Below, one piece after another: positions 12,801 to 25,300 of a DNA stretch of 64,000 nucleotides. The stretch spans positions 43,250,501 through 43,314,500 of the forward strand of contig CM059587.1 of NCBI GenBank assembly GCA_030407085.1, read 5' to 3'. A model generated the notes under the pieces. That model had not been told where the DNA came from. It searched no databases and saw only the letters and a program-made list of their open reading frames with translations. The position numbers and the translations under genes are program-made. Positions within the stretch are counted from its first letter, which is position 1; each line of letters opens with the position of its first letter. The DNA comes from Trichopria drosophilae (Eukaryota > Arthropoda > Insecta > Hymenoptera > Diapriidae).

Positions 12801-14417
12801 TGTATTTGGTATAAATAATTTTAAAAATATTTCGACATACCACAGTTCTTTTAGATTTTATCGTTGATATTAAGTTGAACAATTATTATTTTTAGATGTT
12901 TCTTTGCATTATAATAATAATAATAAATTGTGTTTATTGGCCAACAAAATAAAAAATATACAGATCAAACAACCGTGTGCAATGCCAAAAGGCGAGCCAC
13001 AACTTAAAAAAGTTGTGTTACAGACTGACCTTCAAATGATAATTTGATATTTTACGTATAATATTTGAATTCTTTAAAATATGCATTTGTTAAAACACTT
13101 TCAGTGTTACAACTTAATTGTTCATCTATAAACTGATCTTTTTTTTACGTTTTTAGATTTTGTAAATGATGAAAATATTTGATTAAAATACTAATTTATG
13201 TCATGTGTAAAATCAATTTTCGAAATTGAGGGGCTGTGTGATAAAACGGAATAAGTCGAAAAAGTCGATTACGAGAAAATTAGAAAAAACTGTTTAACTA
13301 TTTGCTGGGTATACTAACAGTGCTCGCAATCTGTATGAACATCAATAAAGGACATCTACGACATTACACGTATACATTTTTCGCATATCTATAATGATAT
13401 AAGTTTTATTGAAATTGAAAAATTTGGAGTTAGGCCGTTATTCTGAAAATCAGTTACATTTTGTATGAATATTCAGCAAAATTAAGTACTTTTATGAATA
13501 TTTAGAGAATATATGCAGCATCATACAAGCAGATGAATATTAGCATCAACAATGACAAATGTATTGAGGATTTACCAAACATTTACAAATACAAGAGCTC
13601 AAAATGTAATTTGCGGTTTCAACTCGCATTAAAACATTGTTAATATTAATATTTCTTACAATCATTATCGAAAAGAAAGACTTGGATGGGATACCAATAA
13701 ATGTGTTTCCCTTACCAACTGTCCGAATGGACTGAGAACTAGACAAGAAATTTGTTAGCAAGACTACTTCCAGTTGGATGAGTGGACTATGTAATTGGTT
13801 GAGTGTAGCATAGATCAACCGCATAATATTACGGAGAATAAGTAAAAGCCACCTGATTTCGTTTACAATCAGGCCAACAAATTAATTCTCTAGTCTAACC
13901 AACTGAGTGTATTACGGGGGCCATTATTTCTAACTAACTTCAGATGGTAGACCGAAGCAAGTACAATTTATTACTTGGGTTCTACCAACCAATTTGTAGT
14001 TGGTTCTCATAATCAACTCGTTTTTTTCGTGTAATATTAATAATAATTCAATTGTTTCGATTTTCTTAAAAACAGCGTAACTAAACTGAATTAGGCAGTT
14101 TTTCCATAAACGGCAGTTGTTTTAGCCTTACAAAAATTCTTCATTACTTCCTAATAAATACATTAAGTATAACATAAGATGCTCTTACAATTTAACTCAA
14201 TTCCGGAAAACGCACTTAAGTCGAGTTAAGACGTTTATGGTAATTTTGGACTCCACTTTCATTCCGTACAAATTAAGAACAATTTTTTAATATTTTTACT
14301 ATATCGTTATTACAAAGGTAAAAACAAATTATCAGTAATTTTTTACAGGAGTTAATGAAAATTCTAGGATAATCTTCTTTTTCAAAGACATCTTATGTCA
14401 GTGTAGCTGTTTGCTAT
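9829..14417. other. Long gene-free stretch upstream of the small gene
   Basis: The part nearest 9829 should hold the promoter and 5' UTR of the minus-strand small gene. A somewhat GC-richer patch is present at about 11440-11560. The stretch 13540-14030 has repeated YTACCAAC/GTTGGT words that suggest a decayed inverted-repeat element without clear ends. No other gene is supported. Confidence 0.4.
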
Positions 14418-14615
14418 GCGCGGAAAAAGCAGGTTTGGACGTACCGATCAAAGAAGCATTGTGAATTAAAATATTGATAGGTCGACCACTGCTAGTGAAA
14501 AGAGAGATTTGCATCTGGAGCCCCTTTCAACAGATATTAAAGGGAATATTTATCAATATAATACGGTAAAGACAACCATATCTCTGGTTGTTACAACCGT
14601 GGTGTTTTTTCCGAG
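14418..14615. mobile_element. MITE copy 1 with CGGAAAAA ends
   Basis: It shares a long stretch with 36723-36965, including GAATTAAAATATTGATAGGT, CAACCATATCT and GGTGTTTTTTCCG. Its ends (gcGGAAAAAgCA and TGTTTTTTCCG) are inverse to each other. It is non-coding and more degraded at its left end than copy 2. Confidence 0.6.
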
Positions 14616-14838
14616 TGTGACTTCCAATTATGATTAGAATTGTAAATTAAGTGCTCTCTGAAAAACGGGCTAATTCAATCAGCGGCATACTTTTCGCTGA
14701 TTTGCAGCGTATATTCGCTGATGTGCAGCGGTTTTCGACGATTCATATTTAGAGAGTGGATTTATATTTAATTTGAACTATGAATTCCTAAATTTCATAT
14801 TTAAGTTAATCTTGTCTGACTTGTCGCATTAAAATATA

Positions 14839-15015
14839 CGCTGAAACAAAATTCCTAATTTCAATAGTCACAAAAAAATATTTACTTATATTAGAATAGT
14901 TCGTTAATTCGACTAAAAATTCGACTAAGAAAATAATTCCTTATTTTAAGTAAATATTTTGTTGCGACTATTCAACTAAATATTTACTTGAAATTAGGAA
15001 ATTTTTTTTTCGGTG
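14839..15015. mobile_element. 177-bp hairpin MITE flanked by TA
   Basis: The left arm CGCTGAAACAAAATTCCTAA and the inverse of the right arm CACCGAAAAAAAATTTCCTA match over most of the element's length (arms of roughly 60-70 bp). TA dinucleotides flank both ends (14837-14838 and 15016-15017), as expected for Tc1/mariner-mobilised MITEs. It has no coding capacity. Confidence 0.65.
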
Positions 15016-15226
15016 TAGATTATACTCATTGATAACATAGAACGACAATATAAAACGTCTATAAAAATTACAAAAAGTTTTTAATATGACATTAAATATT
15101 GTAACTTCAGAATAACCGGTGCTTCTTTAAAAAATGTAAATCCCAACCAAGAAATATTGCCCAATAAAATATTTTCAAAACTACATTGGTAAATTTAAGA
15201 GTTGACAATGATAAGGCAGTTTCACT

Positions 15227-15231
15227 CTAGT
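15227..15231. repeat. Target-site duplication CTAGT, left copy
   Basis: CTAGT directly precedes the LTR at 15232 and recurs directly after the LTR that ends at 19615. A 5-bp duplication is typical of LTR retrotransposon integration. Confidence 0.85.
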
Positions 15232-15667
15232 TGTAAACGACTGGTGGAAGGGCTTTAAATAAAACACGCGATTTGATCGACCGAAAGAAAATATTAACTA
15301 TTTATTAGCGATCAACCGGTGACGATCCGATCGCGGCGCGGACTTCCTCACGCTCTCACCTTCCGGAACGTTCCCTCTCAACCCGATCGTCACTTTTTCA
15401 CATCTTCGTTCGATCTTTCAAACTCTCGAACATTTAAATAGACTACGACGTCATATTACACATCGATATTATACTATTCGAATTACAAATAATTGTATCG
15501 AGATCGTCACCATTTCGAAGGGCCTTTTACATAATTACCTAACAGGCCAGCTTCATTTTGAGAGGTACCCCCATTCGGGTGTGCAATGGCGTAGGGAAAA
15601 CCACCTTTGTGGGAAAAAACCTACGCCGGGTACCGCAGTCGATAAAACATCGATTCTGTCCGTAACA
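15232..15667 (-). repeat. 3' LTR (relative to the element)
   Basis: This 436-bp repeat starts TGTAAACGAC on the plus strand and ends CCGTAACA. On the minus strand it carries AATAAA (complement of 15301-15306), a plausible polyadenylation signal, and a nested hairpin at 15564-15634. It lacks the 6-bp and 1-bp insertions found in the other LTR. Confidence 0.9.
15564..15634. repeat. Nested hairpin inside the LTR
   Basis: GGTACCC (15564-15570) pairs with GGGTACC (15628-15634). Inside it GGCGTAGG (15588-15595) pairs perfectly with CCTACGCC (15620-15627), and CCAC/GTGG pairs near the apex. The same structure is present in the other LTR (about 19511-19583), apart from one extra A in the loop. It may be an RNA structure in the LTR transcript; its role is unknown. 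Confidence 0.6.
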
Positions 15668-15677
15668 TTCTCCCCCC
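15668..15677 (-). other. Polypurine tract of the LTR element
   Basis: Read on the minus strand, GGGGGGAGAA directly abuts the start (TGTTACGG) of the element's 3' LTR. This is the position and composition of a plus-strand priming polypurine tract. Confidence 0.75.
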
Positions 15678-18600
15678 TGTACGAAGTCTACGGACTCAGC
15701 CGCCATATGACGAAATGAAATTTCGAATGAAATTCATACCAAACCTGAGTGTGTTTGAAACACAGTACCAGTTGTACTCGTGGGTCCAGAATATTTCGAT
15801 GGCGATATAATATAAACAGAGCTTGCAGATCTGCGACGTGAACTATTTTAAGAAAATGTATACATTGCTGTATATTCAAAACGATTCACAAGCATTGAAT
15901 GTATAAGTTGAGGCAGGAAGGAAAGCAATCATTCGCGAAAAGGTAAAATAAAAATTTGTGGCAGCCGCAGCAGAAGAGTGCCTATATAGGTACTGAGTTC
16001 GAGTCCTCTATATATGGCGATGGCCTACATGATGCAAATAATGGTATATAACGGTATTTGTGGAGTGTCGAATTAATTAACTCTGAAAAGAAATGATCGA
16101 TATGTGAAATTTCGATTCGGAGCAAGGTGTCTTAAAATCGGAGCTAGGTGGATCTAGATTCGGAGCAAGGCGCGTTTGAGTTTCGGAGCAAGGAGAATTC
16201 ATCCATAGATATTCAAATGCTTTTACATAAAGGTCGTCATAAACCAACAATTCCGCTTCCAAATCTTTACCAAGTACGACCGTCGCACTACGTAGGGGAT
16301 CAACTCGTGATCGTCGACTCTTTCGATCGACTGCCTCAATGGTTTTCAAACCATTCCGTAAGAAACAAAAGAAGGCTCATCCTTCCAACGAATAATAATA
16401 AGATTAAAGAGCTCATATTTTTGGATTCGTATCCAAAATTTGCAACGAGACTTTAATCGATTCCAATTTGATTCATCAATCGTCATCGCCATCCAAATAA
16501 TCGGACTTATCATTCAAGACAAGTGCAAATATAAATACGTCAGGCCCGCGATCCACCATCCAAAACGGGACCCGTGCACCATCGACATTGACGCCTATCA
16601 TGACCTTCACAATTATGAACAGTCATTTATATTATTATGATTTATATTACGTTACTAATATTCAAATTGTCATTCGCGCACAAAATTTGAAATGAAATCG
16701 ATACCAAACCGTTCACGAAAAGGTCCAAACATTTCTTTTTCATTTGTAAATTGAATCATAATCCCGTTATAGATTCATGCTACTTTGTTTACATATTTAA
16801 ATACAAATAAATTACTTTAATCCACATGATAAAATCAATATTCAATCGCCATCATATTTTCTCAAAATATCAATGGCCATACTGAACTTTGGAAACGACA
16901 ATCAAAAAACGACATTCTTTAAATATGTACCGAATAATATTATCTTCCATCAAACTTCTGTTTGAGAAAATGCAGGTGATGTTTCCAATGAACATCGGAC
17001 AACACATGACGTTTTACTAACACCTATTTAAGGCGGTGTTGTTTCGATTATCTTTCAATGCACCAAATTTATGTTTAAAACGGGTAAAATAAAACGTGCG
17101 GTCAAGCTTTCAAAAACTACCGTTCCGTTCGATAGCTAGATTTGCTCTCTTCGATCTCGCGGCAAGGAGGAGGCGTCGTTATTTTTGGTTGCTAGGCGAC
17201 GGTTTTCACTCTTCGAAAATCAGTCGAAGGATTTTCCCCCCACTAAAGTACCGAATTCCAAATTCAAAAAGCCCTCGTTCCAAACCTCCGAAATGTACGC
17301 CGAGAGGCCAGCACTGGTACGAAATCGGAGTCACCGTGCAACCACGAGGTTGACGTATCCGATTCCCTCCTTCCAGATTACTCTCCATCCAGAAGCGAAT
17401 CATGCAGACGACAAAACGAACCCTGTTAACACTTTCCACTTTCATTTCGACGCTTTTCACGTCTTAAATTTTGGTATTGAATTTAGGGTAATTAATCAAC
17501 CTCCTTTTTGCCTCGATTATTACTTCGTCTCTTAATTTAACTACGCAACCGGGTAATATCTTTAGAACGATTCGAACTGTTCGCAACAGTTTCGTTTCAA
17601 CATTTATAAAGGCGCGATGTTCTTACGGACATCTAGAGAAAGATGATGTTCGTCAGAACGCCTGTCACAGGCGCTGTTTTGTATTTCTTTGATATTCAAT
17701 AAACTCGAAAAGATCGATATTTCGACTTAAATCGCTGACTGACAATGTAGAATAAAAAACTTCGCCAAACGTATTGTAAAGTGATTTTGACGTAATCGGA
17801 TGCCTAATATACCGTCATCCAATTTCGTACTATCCTCACTTTCAATCATTAAGAATTAAAATTATCGACTTAATTATTTGTCGCTCTGTTACTCTGTATA
17901 TGTGCACGTATTTATGTTTAATTCTTAATAAATCGAAATTAGAATTTAAATATTTATCACCATTCTTTGTTCCAATCTGTTCGAGAATTATCCATTCGTT
18001 TTATCGTTTAAATAACGTATTCATTCTTAATAATAGTGGATTAAAAGAGAGCTTGCAGTACGGCTTACATTTCATTGGGTAATTTCCGATGTAATAATCT
18101 AAATGTGTACTAGTTCACATGGCTGACCGTCGCGTTCCTTACTAAACGGAGCAATAGACAATTGCTCGCGGAATCGAGGTTCAATTTCCAAACATCAAGT
18201 CGAAATATTTTATTCCCGCTCGATCGTTTAAAGGGTATTCTAGAAACAATTGACAGTCCTAAACCCGAATACTGAAAATGTATTCCGCTTCGAACCAAAC
18301 TAATGGGCAATAGCATCCACTAACAGACGACTGGACTTTCAAACTCAACAAAACAAAGGAATACGATTTCTTTTTTATGAATTTCTGAAGGTAATTCTCG
18401 AGTCACAAAGTGGTTATATATAGAACTGCCAAATGTTTAAATTGAATATTAATTCCTCGAGTATCAAATTTTTCGAATTTTAAAGTCAGCGTCGTGGAGG
18501 ACGACAAAACACGATCGCGCGTCTATCTGATGAAATCGTCTACAATTCGCCGCGAATATTTTCAATATACTTTCTTTAATTAGGTTAGAAATATGCGGTG

Positions 18601-19148
18601 CATTTTCACGTCAATTCTCTCGATCGCGATGAACATTTTTCATATTCTATCGATTCAAAGCAACACGTTACACCGAACCCTCGATCCCAGCGAGCAACAC
18701 ACGAACGCATTACGAATGATCAATATTCCGCGTTTTGAAATCTCACACAATTGCGATAGAAAAAAGAACGCACAGCTCACCATGCCGCAGTCTATATCTT
18801 CCGTGAAGATGCTTCCATATTAACTTCTCTCTTCGAAGTCCAGACAGCGACTTCCTTCGGGGGATCGTCCGTCGCGCGGCCCTTTTCGGTTCGGTATCCC
18901 TTGATTAATCGTTCACGGTCCTCAGGTCCAAAATTGTCCAAACGTTCCCTTCCGGTGCAAGTCATCATTCCCGATCCTCCAAACCGCTTTTACTGTTGAT
19001 CCTGTATCGAAATGTCCGCCGCCGTAATTTTCGTTCACTATCACTCAGAAACGGAAATGTACCCGAGTCATATATAAAGCGTTTCTCGATCCGACTTAAC
19101 CATCAAATTACTTATGCTACAAGCCACATCCACCATTACCGGTAATTT
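15678..19148 (-). other. Non-coding interior of the LTR element
   Basis: About 3.5 kb, GC-richer than the flanks, especially at 18830-19140, the leader side next to the primer site where packaging signals would be expected. A short tandem repeat at 16117-16190 has the unit TTCGGAGCAAGG four times, one copy diverged. Open frames such as 16077-16349 (minus) and 17185-17535 (plus) overlap one another and show no retroviral-type domain, so I do not annotate them as genes. Confidence 0.6.
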
Positions 19149-19168
19149 CTCCCGGGTTTTCGGCACCA
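19149..19168 (-). other. Primer-binding site matching tRNA-Phe
   Basis: On the minus strand, four to five bases inside the 5' LTR, the sequence is TGGTGCCGAAAACCCGGGA. This is complementary to the 3' end of metazoan tRNA-Phe (acceptor strand ending TTTCGGCACCA) apart from one extra A. The match and its place next to the LTR identify the primer and fix the element's orientation. Confidence 0.75.
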
Positions 19169-19172
19169 ATTT

Positions 19173-19615
19173 TATAAACGACTGGTGGAAGGGCTTTAAA
19201 TAAAACACGCGATTTGATCGACCGAAAGAAAATATTAACTATTTATTAGCGATCAACCGGTGACGATCCGATCGCGGCGCGGACTTCCTCACGCTCTCAC
19301 CTTCCGGTTCCGGAACGTTCCCTCTCAACCCGATCGTCACTTTTTCACATCTTCGTTCGATCTTTCAAACTCTCGAACATTTAAATAGACTACGACGTCA
19401 TATTACACATCGATATTATACTATTCGAATTACAAATAATTGTATCGAGATCGTCACCATTTCGAAGGGCCTTTTACATAATTACCTAACAGGCCAGCTT
19501 CATTTTGAGAGGTACCCCCATTCGGGTGTGCAATGGCGTAGGGAAAACCACCTTTGTGGGAAAAAAACCTACGCCGGGTACCGCAGTCGATAAAACATCG
19601 ATTCTGTCCGTAACA
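19173..19615 (-). repeat. 5' LTR (relative to the element)
   Basis: 443 bp, identical to the LTR at 15232-15667 except for a 6-bp duplication (TTCCGGTTCCGG versus TTCCGG), one extra A in a homopolymer run, and a G-to-A change at 19174 that alters the inner terminal dinucleotide. CTAGT follows at 19616-19620. Confidence 0.9.
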
Positions 19616-19620
19616 CTAGT
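19616..19620. repeat. Target-site duplication CTAGT, right copy
   Basis: It pairs with CTAGT at 15227-15231. Confidence 0.85.
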
Positions 19621-20355
19621 TACAGTAAAATATTAAGGTGAGCGAAATATTTTCTCCATAAATATTTAAATTTAGATAACATTTGAAACCAAAACTTTAT
19701 TATTCATCATCTAATAATACAATTAGTTTAATATTTCACAAATAAAAGCTCATTGCACAGCTCCCTTTATAATGGCATTCACAATAAAATTGTCACTATA
19801 AACAAAATTGTTTTTTTTCGATTATCAATTCCTTAAATAATGTCTTCATACTTTTTAGTTTCAATATATATGTTTTCGATTTAAATTCAGATAACTGGTT
19901 TTTGATCGGAACTAGGACTCTCTAAATTATGTACATATCGCAACTTTTAAATTACTTACAATGCTTATCATTTTACATGCAACCACTCAAACAGCGCATA
20001 TTATCTACATTATCGATAGGCGGAAGAATTATTTTTGTCACAGAAAACGCTGACGGTACAATCGATTTCGAACAAATATGCAAGTCTCATACCGAATTTT
20101 CACTACAACATTAATTGAAGTGCAACATTTCGCTCAACCCAGGTTTAGAGTGAAAATCGAGTTTAGAAAGTATATACTCGGTATCATTTTTTATCGTTAT
20201 CAATAAAAGTGAGTAGTTTACTGAAATCGTAGCAAACAAATTAATATTTTTATTTATCATTGAGAGCGCATCGCAAAAATTTCGGTTATTATGATTTATA
20301 CAATAATTTACATGGGGCATTCTCTGCTAAAATACCCACCTTGAAAAATGTTTCT

Positions 20356-20601
20356 CTCTAAACTTCTTGGAGTGAGAATTCACTCTTTGGTTAATGAAAA
20401 CCGAGCAACTCTCGTGATAAGAGTGAACTTTCAATCTAACAAGAGTAAAAATTCACGCTTTCCGTCCAAGTCGTGGTGTTGACAACTCTGGAGGAAAAAG
20501 AAAATGTCCACTCTTAAAGAGTTGAATATTAACTCGTGCACGAGAGTTGCCCGATTTTTACTAATAAAAGAGTGAATTCTCACTCCAACAAATTTATAGA
20601 G
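20356..20601. mobile_element. 246-bp MITE with about 60-bp inverted arms
   Basis: The left arm contains TTGGAGTGAGAATTCACTCT and CGAGCAACTCTCGTG. The right arm contains the inverse of both (CACGAGAGTTGCCCG and AGAGTGAATTCTCACTCCAA). The middle has three additional AGAGTGAA/CACTCTT words. It is non-coding; target duplication is unclear. Confidence 0.7.
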
Positions 20602-22313
20602 TTTGTTTTGATTTTTTCGACAGTTATATATTGTTGTATGAATCGATCTAAGATTTTGTAAATTTTATAAGATTACAGTAAGGTTGCCATACTATAAGGG
20701 GTTGAAGTTTCAGGTAGGAAATTTTAAAAGCATTCATATTTTCTGTACGGATAGATGGATTTTCATTGTTTAACGTGGATCTTGTTCATAACTGTCTTAT
20801 CATAAAAAATAACTGAATTAGACAAAAATGAAATTCGGAGCAAAAAATGCTACATTATTTTTGATTCGAAAATTTTTATCCCCACTCCGTACAATTTTGT
20901 TAAAAATGCCTCAAAATGTTCATTATTTACTCACCTCTAAACTCTATCCAAGGGGGCGGTCTAAACATTTTGACTGACATTAACGCATGGTTTGGGTGTA
21001 GAATGCTTTCATGGCCAAGGTGATTATCATTGAAAAAAAGAAGCAGTGAAATTTCGTTTTTTTGTGAAATTTTACTGCTGCCTTTTACACTATGACACTT
21101 CGTGACAGTTCACTGAGAACCAGAAAAATTGGTAATGTAACAATTACATAATTCTTCAATCTTTTCTTTATCTCAAATTCGTTTTAGAAACCCTGAAATT
21201 TTGACTGTTTTTTATTAATACAATTCAATAATTGATTGTCCTAATTTTATGTATCACGTTAAAAGATATGGTTTGTTAGATATCACCTACAAGATTCTTT
21301 CTTCCCAATATAATTTTCATATTTATATATTTATAAATGATAATATATAAAAAGTAAAGAAGCTATTCTGTGATATCTCTGCTTTACAGTTATTACAGGA
21401 GCACGACAGATTTTTAAATTATGAAAATTACCGTGACGTTCATTGTACACTAGAGAAATTTATGAGGCGGTGCAATTAGGGTACAGAAATGCAGATAGAG
21501 TTTTAGTGCAGTTGTAGCGATAAATATAACGGAACACTATAAAGTGCGTCTGTATTTTACTTCAGAAACGCTTATTTACAATTTTAATATTTTCGATCCC
21601 GTATATATTAATACCAAAAATTTTACAGACTTTCGTGAATTTTCGAAAAATTAATCCAATTGCAAGAAACATTTTATTTCTTATATTTTCAAATTGGTTT
21701 TTGTATTGGTTGCTTCAAAAACCTTTAATATTTTTTTTTAATCGTTTGTTTTTAGTTGTAAGATTATATTTTTAATTTCCGATTATTTATTTATTAGGTA
21801 GCAATAAAAACGATGGTTTCATTTCAATAGATAAAAAGAAATATGGAACACGATAAATCGAGAGGTTATCGCTATGATTTTACTATGAAAATTAAATTTT
21901 AGCAAGTTTATGGGTATTATAATCCGCACATCAGAATATGAAGGAAAACGAAGAAACAATTAAGAATAGAGGGTAATAAGTATGCGCAATTTCTTTTCGG
22001 AATAAAATCCAATTTTGCTGTGCTTGAAACCTTACAGAAATAGATATACTTTTTTAGGTATATATAATTCAAAACATTTTAATTTTATACTATATTTTAC
22101 AATTATATTACAGTGATAGTTTCAGTATTATTATTTGTACAAATTGTCAACCTTTGGTAAAAGCATAATAAATAGAAGTATCTTCACTAAGCACGCCTTA
22201 CAAACATTACAAAATTATTTTTGCTCATTGATACATACATCTAGGATTAAATCACTCTAATTGTATGGCATATCTTAAAATATTATTCACATATTTTCAA
22301 TTACATTATTAAT
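20602..22313. other. AT-rich intergenic DNA downstream of gene A
   Basis: No supported gene or structured repeat is visible. Gene A's 3' UTR probably ends at the high-coordinate edge of this stretch. Confidence 0.4.
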
Positions 22314-22319
22314 TTTATT
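22314..22319 (-). terminator. Candidate polyadenylation signal for gene A
   Basis: AATAAA on the minus strand lies 60 bp past the TAA stop of gene A. Its distance is suitable, but the hexamer is common in DNA this AT-rich. Confidence 0.4.
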
Positions 22320-22378
22320 CTGCACTTGAAATACTTTCAAAAGCGTTTTCGTTAAATTTCTATTTTTTACTTTTACTT

Positions 22379-25300
22379 TTATTTTAATAAGATAGTTATC
22401 TCCTGCATTTTCTGCTGTAATTTTTCAAACATATCATTGTCGATCTCAAAAGTAATGCTAGGGTACTCGATATTTGGTACTGAGAATGTGTTGACGAAAG
22501 TGCTCATTAAGTCGACGCTAAATGCATTCGTATCTAAGCATCGTTGAAAGTCCATTTTTAAATCTTGCGTTTCAGAGATTTCCGTATCGCTGAATACTTC
22601 ATTGCAACTTATATACAAACCATTTACGTCCTCATTCATAATCCATCCTCTGTCGGTATTTTGCGCAATACCCTTTTTCAATTCATTCTGCGTAACACCA
22701 TATTCCGAACACTTTTCCAATGATGCAAATGACGGGGCTTGTATAAAACCATCCGGTGTAAAGAATGGTATGAAAGTTTGACAACTTATGAATTGTTGCG
22801 GATTTAAAGCCATCCGTTCGCTTCTTGGTGAAACTGTCGTTGTCTGCGTTTTTCCAGATCCTAAAAATACAAACAATTTTATTCGGTATTCAGATTTTTA
22901 TTTATTTTTAAATAACCCCAAAGCTTCTTTTATTTAAAGAATATGAAATTTGTCCAATTTTGATCTAGGATACTGTTTATTCCGGGATATAATTAAGTTA
23001 AGAAAATATGTATTCGCTTTTTAAAGTGCAAATTGCCCTCAATACGCAGTTGTGATTAAAGTAATGAACAAATTAAAATAGTATACTTATACCTAGAGAT
23101 TAATTGAAAATGAATTCAGATAATTATACACAACTCTTTCCAATCAATGAATCAACTACTAAATATTATAGACTATTTCAACTTGGTAGCACACTTTCTA
23201 AACAAATCATCGCAGGTTGGTATTATCTAGTTCATCATATCGTTGTAATAGATTTCTCTACTTTTTTTCTAATTTTCTCAAACATAAAAATGCCTTTATA
23301 CCGCATTAAGGCAACGTTCATCAAAAACAAATCTGCAACGTTATTTCATGCATTGGCAATATTTCAAATATTTTAAAAGTATTTAAAATATACTGCTACT
23401 TTTATTAATGTGAAAAGATACTAAATTTCTCAAGGATTTTTATCGTACGTTTTACTATTATCTGAACAGACTTTCCATATTGCATTGTTATTAACATTAA
23501 TTATATAGCTTGGTAAGCTTAATTTAACTAGTATTGTAGAAGGTAATTGTTCTCCGTGTAAAAGCATTAAGTCACCAAAGTGAGCAGTAAAAGTGGAGCG
23601 AATGCTTATTCCCTAACCATGCGCGTGACCGGAACACCGTACCGGTATTATGTAGTCGCCAAACGGCTACTTAATGTTTGCATTAGCGTTCTAAAAGGGC
23701 ATGTTCAGAATACAGCTGAAAAGAATATCAAAAGATATTCATATTCTACCTAAAGACATCCCAGATATATATAGAGAGAATGGATATTATTTTTAATCCT
23801 TTCATGAAACCTAAAAATAGTCCTTACAAATCTGTGTCTTTAGTTAAAAAAGTTGAAATTTGTATGGGCCAACGAGACTTCCAACTTCGGTTGGTTTGAT
23901 TAGTATAAAATAAATATTACTGTAGAATGAAATTACCAAAATATCGAAGTGGATTAGCAAATTCTTGATTAAGAAAATCCTCCCAGTACGGACTAACGGC
24001 TTCAACTTCCTTGCATTGCTGATAAGCATTCGCTAAGTCGGGCGTCAAATGTGCCATGTTGAGATTAAATACAGATTTGCAGTCGACATAAACATCATTC
24101 ATATCATATGGAATGAACCACCAACTAGTAAAACCATAATCGGCACCACTTCTTTCCAGTAAATCGACAGTTCCTCCCATCTGTGAGCACACATCAAGAG
24201 CCATTCGAGAAGGATACGTCTTATATCCTTCATGCATTTGAGGAAATAGATCCTTACACTTCACAAAAGCTCGCAGGTCTATTTCAGTAGGCAACACATC
24301 TGAAAACATAAATTAGTAATCATTTGTTTGATCGCGTGCAAATAATCAAATGTACGTGTATTGTTTACCTCTCATTATTTCGAATGGACGCTGGAAAAAT
24401 ACTTCTACGTCTGATACTGAGCTTGGACTTAACGCTCCAATCTTCTTACATCTTTCGTAATCCTCTAGTAAATCTTTAGTGAATTTAGGGAAAAAACTTG
24501 TAAATACTTCTTGGCAACTAATGTATAATAGCTCCAAGGGAAATACTTCTGCTTCATTTTTATTTTCCTTCGTTCCAATACCGTTTTGAAGGTCGTCAAT
24601 TGTCACTCCCTCTTTAATGCATTTTTCTTTGTATTCTTTAAATACTTCACTTTTGTCAGGTACTGGATCATCAGGACGTGTGACGTTTTCAAATTTCTTA
24701 CAATTAACATAACTTCTAGGGTCAATAGCGACGCCAACATCGAATTCAGTTGTTTCTTCCGGCTCTTCAGTTGGTACTAAACCTGTAATTATGGAATTTT
24801 TTTAGTCGATTTTAAAATTAATTTCTATGATGGTGATATTTATATCAATTTTTTTAGATTTGATAATTTATATGTACGTGTATATAACAGTCTACCTTCA
24901 ATGTGCTTTTTAGTTTCATCATCAATCATATTAGCTTGTTTACATTTCTCATAAGTAGCTTTTAATTCATCCGGCAAACGTTTCAATTTAGTATTAAAGA
25001 CGTCTTGACATTCTAAATAAAGTTTATCTGGAGATTCTTGTATGTGCCACCTCTTGCAATCAATTTTTTTAATTCCTCTATCCATTTGGTCTACTGTTAG
25101 TCCGTGATCTCTGCACTTTGATGACAATGGTACTTCGGCATCTTTACAATTAACAAATGAATTGGGATCGACCGGCTTTTCTGGCTTTTTCGCATCTACA
25201 AAAGTATAATATTAATTTTTACAACATGGTAAATAATGGTATTGCAAATATAACTTATATACTACAAGTTTTCATAAATGTTTATATTTCATCATTACGT

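Larger units (their letters stand above)
15232..19615 (-). mobile_element. Complete non-autonomous LTR retrotransposon (LARD-like), 4.4 kb
   Basis: Two near-identical LTRs (436 and 443 bp) flank about 3.5 kb and are bounded by a CTAGT duplication. Orientation is minus: a tRNA-Phe-type primer-binding site lies just inside the right-hand LTR and a purine tract (GGGGGGAGAA) just inside the left-hand LTR. The outer ends are TG...CA. The interior has only short, mutually overlapping open frames on both strands, and I see no gag, protease, reverse transcriptase or integrase motif. It therefore probably moved using enzymes of another element, like the LARD class (large retrotransposon derivatives). 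The LTRs differ by one substitution, a 6-bp indel and a 1-bp indel, so insertion was recent. Superfamily cannot be assigned without coding sequence; a 5-bp duplication fits Ty3/gypsy, Copia or BEL. Confidence 0.85.

Noticed and set aside
13870..13880. CAGGCCAACAA word matching the tip of the 5391-7797 element
   Set aside because: Only about 11 bases match and no partner end or further arm similarity was found.
16148..17535. Plus- and minus-strand frames in the LTR interior as possible gag
   Set aside because: Short, mutually overlapping, lacking zinc-knuckle or protease motifs; several run against the element's orientation.
23104..23376. 90-codon plus-strand frame in the last intron of gene A
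   Set aside because: Antisense within an intron, AT-driven composition and no domain.
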